Below are positions 63,362 through 64,000 of a DNA stretch of 64,000 bases, piece by piece. The DNA comes from Candidatus Thiodiazotropha endoloripes. GTDB lineage: Bacteria; Pseudomonadota; Gammaproteobacteria; Chromatiales; Chromatiaceae. The notes under the pieces were generated by a model, which searched no databases, was not told the DNA's origin, and worked only from the letters and a program-made list of their open reading frames with translations. The translations under genes were made by a program, and so were the position numbers. The stretch spans positions 62,001 to 126,000 of the forward strand of contig LVKA01000011.1 of the NCBI GenBank assembly GCA_001709035.1. Direction: 5' to 3'. Numbering within the stretch: position 1 is the stretch's first letter; every line of letters starts with the position of its first letter.

Positions 63362-63784
63362 TTACAGTGCTACCTCTGAAAGCCAGATAACTACAGCGTA
63401 GCGTATCCCCTTGCCTAATCCGATAAACAACATGGCCAGGCTGAATCTGACGCCTGCCCAGCCGGCAGCCAGGCAGAGTGGATCCCCAACGATAGGCAGC
63501 CAGGAGAACAGCAACACCGGGCTGCCGTAGCGGCCGATCCGCTCCAGCGCCTGTCGCTGGTGCTGATCCTTCAGGCCCTTTCCGGGAAAGCGTTTCGCCA
63601 GCCACCAACCGATCAGCCAGCTGCTCAGACCACCCAGGGTATTGCCCAGAGTGGCCGTAAGCCAGAGCAGTTGCGCTGGATGAATGTCTTGTTGGAGATT
63701 CCAGATCAGTATGGCTTCCGAGCCGCCAGGTAGAAGTGTGGAGGCAAGGAAGCTGGATCCGAATAGGGTTAGAATGGAAGACAT
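63362..63784 (-). CDS. YqaA-like DedA-superfamily membrane protein
   Basis: This 140-residue protein has about four membrane helices and the SNARE-associated/DedA-related features of YqaA: FGSSFLASTLLPGGSEA start, GNTLGGLSSWLIGWW, and the conserved Arg in RYGSPVLLFSWLPIVGDPL. DedA proteins affect membrane lipid recycling. It is convergent with trkH. Confidence 0.87.
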   Translation of the reverse strand: MSSILTLFGSSFLASTLLPGGSEAILIWNLQQDIHPAQLLWLTATLGNTLGGLSSWLIGWWLAKRFPGKGLKDQHQRQALERIGRYGSPVLLFSWLPIVGDPLCLAAGWAGVRFSLAMLFIGLGKGIRYAVVIWLSEVAL

Positions 63785-64000
63785 TGACTATGGATATGTT
63801 TTGTAACGAGAGTATGTAAATAGTGATTTACTAAAATCTGCTAAGGGATTGCTATAACCAAACAATCACCTTCCTACTTTACACAACACCGGAACCTCTA
63901 AACAGCCTTCCAATATGTTTCATTGAGAACAGTCGAGCGATAAATTCGAGTAAAGAGGTCAGTCTCTATTGCTTGGTGTGCATTTTTCGGTTGTATGGAT

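Overview
The window reads as chromosomal DNA of a free-living or symbiotic gammaproteobacterium with a respiratory, c-type-cytochrome-rich lifestyle. The gene blocks argH-algZ-algR-(cytochrome c)-hemC-hemD-hemX-hemY, topA-smg-dprA-lysM facing def-fmt-rsmB-DUF4390-ntrY-ntrX, and trkA-trkH are arrangements I associate with Chromatiales-like Gammaproteobacteria. The species is not identifiable from sequence alone. Coding density is high, start codons include several GTG and TTG, and many genes overlap by 4 bases (ATGA or GTGA), which indicates long translationally coupled operons. I saw no tRNA, rRNA, CRISPR array, transposase or prophage gene.

Layout. 1-3.7 kb (minus strand): rubredoxin and its reductase, a MazG-type pyrophosphohydrolase, a VOC protein and argH. 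3.9-11 kb (plus): an AlgZ/AlgR-like two-component system, a diheme cytochrome c and the heme genes hemC, hemD, hemX, hemY. 11-13.5 kb: a second diheme cytochrome c coupled to a membrane diguanylate cyclase. 13.6-18 kb: a ferredoxin-type flavin reductase, a nucleotide-sugar-epimerase-like protein, an orphan ParA and ubiD. 18-31 kb: a small secreted protein, a sensor kinase, a Met-rich coiled-coil membrane protein, an RND efflux pair, an RDD protein, a large PAS/GAF/GGDEF/EAL protein, an SH3-like secreted protein and a Yip1-like membrane protein. 31.4-36.4 kb: a btuB-btuF-btuC-btuD cobalamin uptake operon under a cobalamin riboswitch. 36.5-49.8 kb: housekeeping genes (yqiA, topA, smg, dprA, lysM; def, fmt, rsmB) and an NtrY/NtrX-like pair. 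49.8-60.3 kb: an accessory block with a decayed PKD-type gene, an M48 protease with two YbjQ-family proteins, a kinase/HDOD-regulator pair, a cysB-like fragment, a diheme lipoprotein and a PhoX-like lipoprotein with a collagen-like stalk. 60.3-63.8 kb: trkA, trkH and a YqaA protein.

The main unusual points are as follows. (1) A roughly 260-base palindromic element sits inside the ntrY-ntrX operon, supplies the last 27 codons and stop of the kinase and ends about 15 bases before the regulator start; a half copy and solo ends occur elsewhere. (2) The NtrX-like regulator has an Arg for the Walker A Lys and has lost the GAFTGA loop, so it is unlikely to act as a normal sigma-54 activator. (3) A roughly 10 kb accessory block with two decayed genes lies between ntrX and trkA. 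(4) Cytochrome c genes are joined to regulatory or heme-synthesis genes. I found no single convincing new multi-gene system; the repeat-modified NtrYX pair and the cytochrome-cyclase pair are the best leads.
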